In this document: piece by piece, positions 63,472-64,000 of the stretch
How positions within the stretch are numbered: position 1 is the stretch's first letter
How the letters are laid out: each line of letters opens with the position of its first letter
Assembly (NCBI GenBank): GCA_907165275.2
Contig: OU015660.1
Location: 2,792,501 to 2,856,500 of the forward strand
Direction of reading: 5' to 3'
Origin: Zygaena filipendulae
Lineage: Eukaryota; Arthropoda; Insecta; Lepidoptera; Zygaenidae
DNA: 64,000 nucleotides
Program-made: the position numbers and the translations under genes
The notes under the pieces: generated by a model
What the model was told of the DNA's origin: nothing
The model's database searches: none
The model's input: only the letters and a program-made list of their open reading frames with translations

Positions 63472-63595
63472 AACTCTTTATTGTACACAAAAAAAAATAC
63501 AAATTGTCTTAAAAGTAAATGAAAATAGGTATAAGTATACAAAAGGCGGCCTTATCGCTTAAAGTGATCTCTCCCAGGCAACCTTTGAGTGAATA
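63472..63595 (-). repeat. Non-LTR retrotransposon 3' end
   Basis: Minus-strand order GTTGCCTGGGAGAGATCACT, AAGCGATAAGGCCGCCTTTT, then TTTTGTGTACAATAAAGAGT. This is the same terminus as 28490-28636. Confidence 0.75.
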
Positions 63596-63607
63596 GATTT
63601 CTAAAAG

Positions 63608-63990
63608 GGTGAGTGCAGAGTATATAACATAACACGTAAATCAACATTTTTAAATAACATGTTTCAGATAATGTGTACACTGAATGTTATAATAACATGT
63701 TATAAAAGTTATAAAAGTCGCGTTAGTTTTTTTTTTGTTTTTCTTTTGTTATTTAAAAGTACAACAGTCGCTGCCGCAGCTAGTAAGACTTCCTCTGAGC
63801 GACGACAATATGGTGAATAGCATTGCACTGAAGTACGAGAAACGACAATGGTAATATGACATCGTTATATTACCTTGCTATTTCTAATGTGTACAGTATT
63901 GTTTTATGTTGCAATATTGAATAACAAGGTTACATAAGGTGGACGTGTTATAAAACACAAGTCTATATAACATGTTTTACATTGTACGCA
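63608..63990. mobile_element. MITE family C, copy 2
   Basis: Shares ACATGTTTCAGATAATGT, GTTATTTAAAAGTACAACAG, GAGAAACGACAATGGT and the end ACATTGTACGCACC with 54851-55213. The left end is less well kept. Confidence 0.75.
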
Positions 63991-64000
63991 CCCAAAGACA

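Overview
The window looks like lepidopteran nuclear DNA: it is AT-rich, has no bacterial-style gene packing, and is crowded with transposon types typical of butterflies and moths. These include short repeats built on a CCCGCGGG / ACCCGCG core, non-LTR retrotransposon 3' ends, tRNA-headed SINEs, TA/TTA/TAA-flanked MITEs, a piggyBac tail and an R1-like LINE tail. The species cannot be named from sequence alone.

The main content is a long one-strand cassette array on the minus strand. It holds 29 apparently intact FLYWCH-type zinc-finger exons (F1-F29 by coordinate) plus one divergent zinc-finger exon (X1). Ten FLYWCH cassettes and X1 lie in 1.0-19.9 kb and nineteen lie in 38.2-62.8 kb. Nearly every cassette has the same design: a minus-strand YAG acceptor, two bases completing a split codon, about 61 codons with W-x-C-x7-C-x17-H-x-H, and a stop at or just after the final His-x-His. 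Many have no start codon, and all are 2 modulo 3 in length. This is what is expected of mutually alternative 3'-terminal exons spliced to one common donor. The best match by architecture is modifier of mdg4, mod(mdg4), which in Diptera and Lepidoptera joins one BTB-containing 5' part to many alternative FLYWCH-coding 3' exons (in Drosophila partly by trans-splicing). The shared 5' exons are not in the window and, for cis-splicing, would lie beyond position 64000. At least three decayed cassettes (about 17.4, 48.0 and 55.6 kb) show loss as well as gain.

The two cassette blocks are separated by about 18 kb (19.9-38.2 kb) filled largely by mobile DNA: an approximately 8-kb LTR-bounded element (25074-33030, two LTRs identical by eye, CTAG duplication, no recognisable gag-pol), tandem repeats, and a CR1/L2/Jockey-like LINE (about 34.0-37.9 kb) whose ORF2 is split by a MITE. 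Elsewhere there are nested insertions with clean target-site duplications, such as the R1-like tail in a SINE-like repeat at 13.6-14.9 kb and a LINE tail inside a TIR element at 3.4-4.0 kb.

Transposons touch the cassettes directly. The stop codon of F24 coincides with the TTA target duplication of a MITE, F1 reads into a tRNA-derived SINE and uses a stop there, and F28 stops two bases from a MITE end. No complete free-standing host gene was found.
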